Origin: Flavivirga spongiicola
GTDB taxonomy: Bacteria; Bacteroidota; Bacteroidia; Flavobacteriales; Flavobacteriaceae
DNA length: 64,000 bases
Reading direction: 5' to 3'
NCBI RefSeq assembly: GCF_030540825.1
Contig: NZ_JAUOEO010000001.1
Coordinates: forward strand, 3,073,001 to 3,137,000
Both the position numbers and the translations under genes were made by a program. The notes under the pieces are model-generated. The model saw only the letters and a list, made by a program, of their open reading frames with translations, searched no databases and was not told where the DNA came from. Positions 63,398-64,000 of this stretch are shown piece by piece. How positions within the stretch are numbered: position 1 is the first letter of the stretch; every line of letters begins with the position of its first letter.

Positions 63398-64000
63398 ATG
63401 AAACACAATCTCACCAAAGATTTAATAGAATTTTCAGAAACTAAATTAAAAAGACCCATTTCAAATAAAAGGAGGTTAATAGAAATATTGGGAGTAGTTC
63501 TAACTGCACTTGGGAAGTTTATTTTTATGGACTACCTCGACTGGAGATTATTCTACGTTGTTTTTGCAACGACATTATGGATTTTATATATTATTTTTAG
63601 ATATAAAGTTGAAAAGGGTGTTATTAGGTATTGGGGATTTAGAACAGATAATTTCAAATACGCTTTAAAATTAATGGTGCCCTTTGCGACCATTTCAGTC
63701 ATGTTATTTCTTGGTATAGGGCATTATCAAAATACAATTAATATAACATGGCATATTTTACCACTTTTAATTACATATCCCATTTGGGGGAGTATGCAAC
63801 AGTTTTTAATTATTGGTTTAATTGCAGGGAATTTAAATGATTTGAAAAATAGAAAACTAAGTAAAGGCTTCATTATATTTATAACAGCTCTTTTGTTTTC
63901 TGTGGTTCATTTTCCTTCAATATGGTTGATGATAGGCACTTTTGCTCTGGCATTATTTTATGGATATATGTATTTGAAAGTGAAAAATATATATGTCATG
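63398..64000 (+). CDS. CPBP-like intramembrane protein, cut by the window edge
   Basis: The frame is open from the ATG at 63398 to the window end (201 codons visible). Several hydrophobic helices are present. Near residue 130, YPIWGSMQQFLIIGLI occupies the place where CPBP (Abi/CAAX protease-like) proteins carry EExxxR, and SVVHFPSIWLMIG near residue 165 fits the second motif with its His. The two catalytic Glu are replaced by QQ here, so it may not be an active protease. The C-terminal end is not visible. Confidence 0.6.
   Translation, partial: MKHNLTKDLIEFSETKLKRPISNKRRLIEILGVVLTALGKFIFMDYLDWRLFYVVFATTLWILYIIFRYKVEKGVIRYWGFRTDNFKYALKLMVPFATISVMLFLGIGHYQNTINITWHILPLLITYPIWGSMQQFLIIGLIAGNLNDLKNRKLSKGFIIFITALLFSVVHFPSIWLMIGTFALALFYGYMYLKVKNIYVM

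Noticed and set aside
1..64000. tRNA or rRNA genes
   Set aside because: None of the gaps showed the conserved TTCGAATCC-type arm with a matching cloverleaf, or rRNA sequence.

Overview
The window looks like a chromosomal stretch of a marine-type Flavobacteriaceae (Bacteroidota). It is AT-rich. The visible promoters fit the Bacteroidota -7 motif TAnnTTTG. There are type IX secretion (T9SS) C-terminal sorting domains, a CarboxypepD_reg/OMP beta-barrel receptor, GSCFA and DUF4230 proteins, and many short palindromic intergenic repeats. I see no rRNA, tRNA, CRISPR array or complete IS transposase.

Layout. 0-12 kb: the end of a KDG kinase gene and the KDPG aldolase gene (sugar-acid catabolism), an FKBP lipoprotein, the GTPases Era and Der, an outer-membrane receptor, and a minus-strand M23 peptidase-MerR-LemA-TPM-TPM cluster. 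12-17.5 kb: alaS, a GxxExxY gene flanked by 27-bp inverted repeats, a GSCFA protein and a membrane-anchored AraC-type regulator. 18-26 kb: a surface-protein run made of a T9SS cargo, a small beta-barrel, a 1192-residue fibre with 43-residue repeats and a phage-fibre-like C-terminus, and a C-type-lectin/LamG protein. A promoter with two direct repeats 21 bp apart sits divergent from the AraC gene.

26.7-46.4 kb: a phenylacetyl-CoA degradation region. The order is DUF4230, a TetR regulator, paaE-A-B-C-D-G, a PLP dehydratase, paaH, a four-helix-bundle gene, paaI, paaJ, a GIY-YIG nuclease, paaZ (fused to an extra C-terminal domain), paaF and paaY. A second transcription unit follows: 2-oxoacid dehydrogenase E2, a branched-chain-type aminotransferase and fused E1 alpha/beta. 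The paaE and E2 promoters carry nearly the same 18-bp palindrome (AACTAAC-N4-rTTAGTT). No phenylacetate-CoA ligase (paaK) is present. The simplest reading is that phenylacetyl-CoA is made from phenylalanine through phenylpyruvate by the aminotransferase and the E1/E2 complex, and that one repressor controls both units.

46.6-64 kb: a bestrophin channel, small lipoproteins, a 50-residue Cys-rich DUF5522 protein, a cytochrome-like lipoprotein bracketed by a 35-bp direct repeat, a PLP deaminase, a glucosaminidase/LysM lipoprotein, hemL, a 1356-residue T9SS cargo (BNR-like repeats, LamG, PKD, LamG), then small envelope and membrane proteins, the last one cut by the window edge.

The least explained feature is the repeat load. 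Palindromes of the form CCTGCGnAGGCAGG lie, in alternating orientation, at gene boundaries through the paa region. A pair of them brackets an intact GIY-YIG gene, and another pair brackets a decayed copy of the same gene. Repeat-derived DNA appears to encode parts of PaaD, PaaH, PaaJ and E1. A separate 160-205 bp MITE-like family has three copies.
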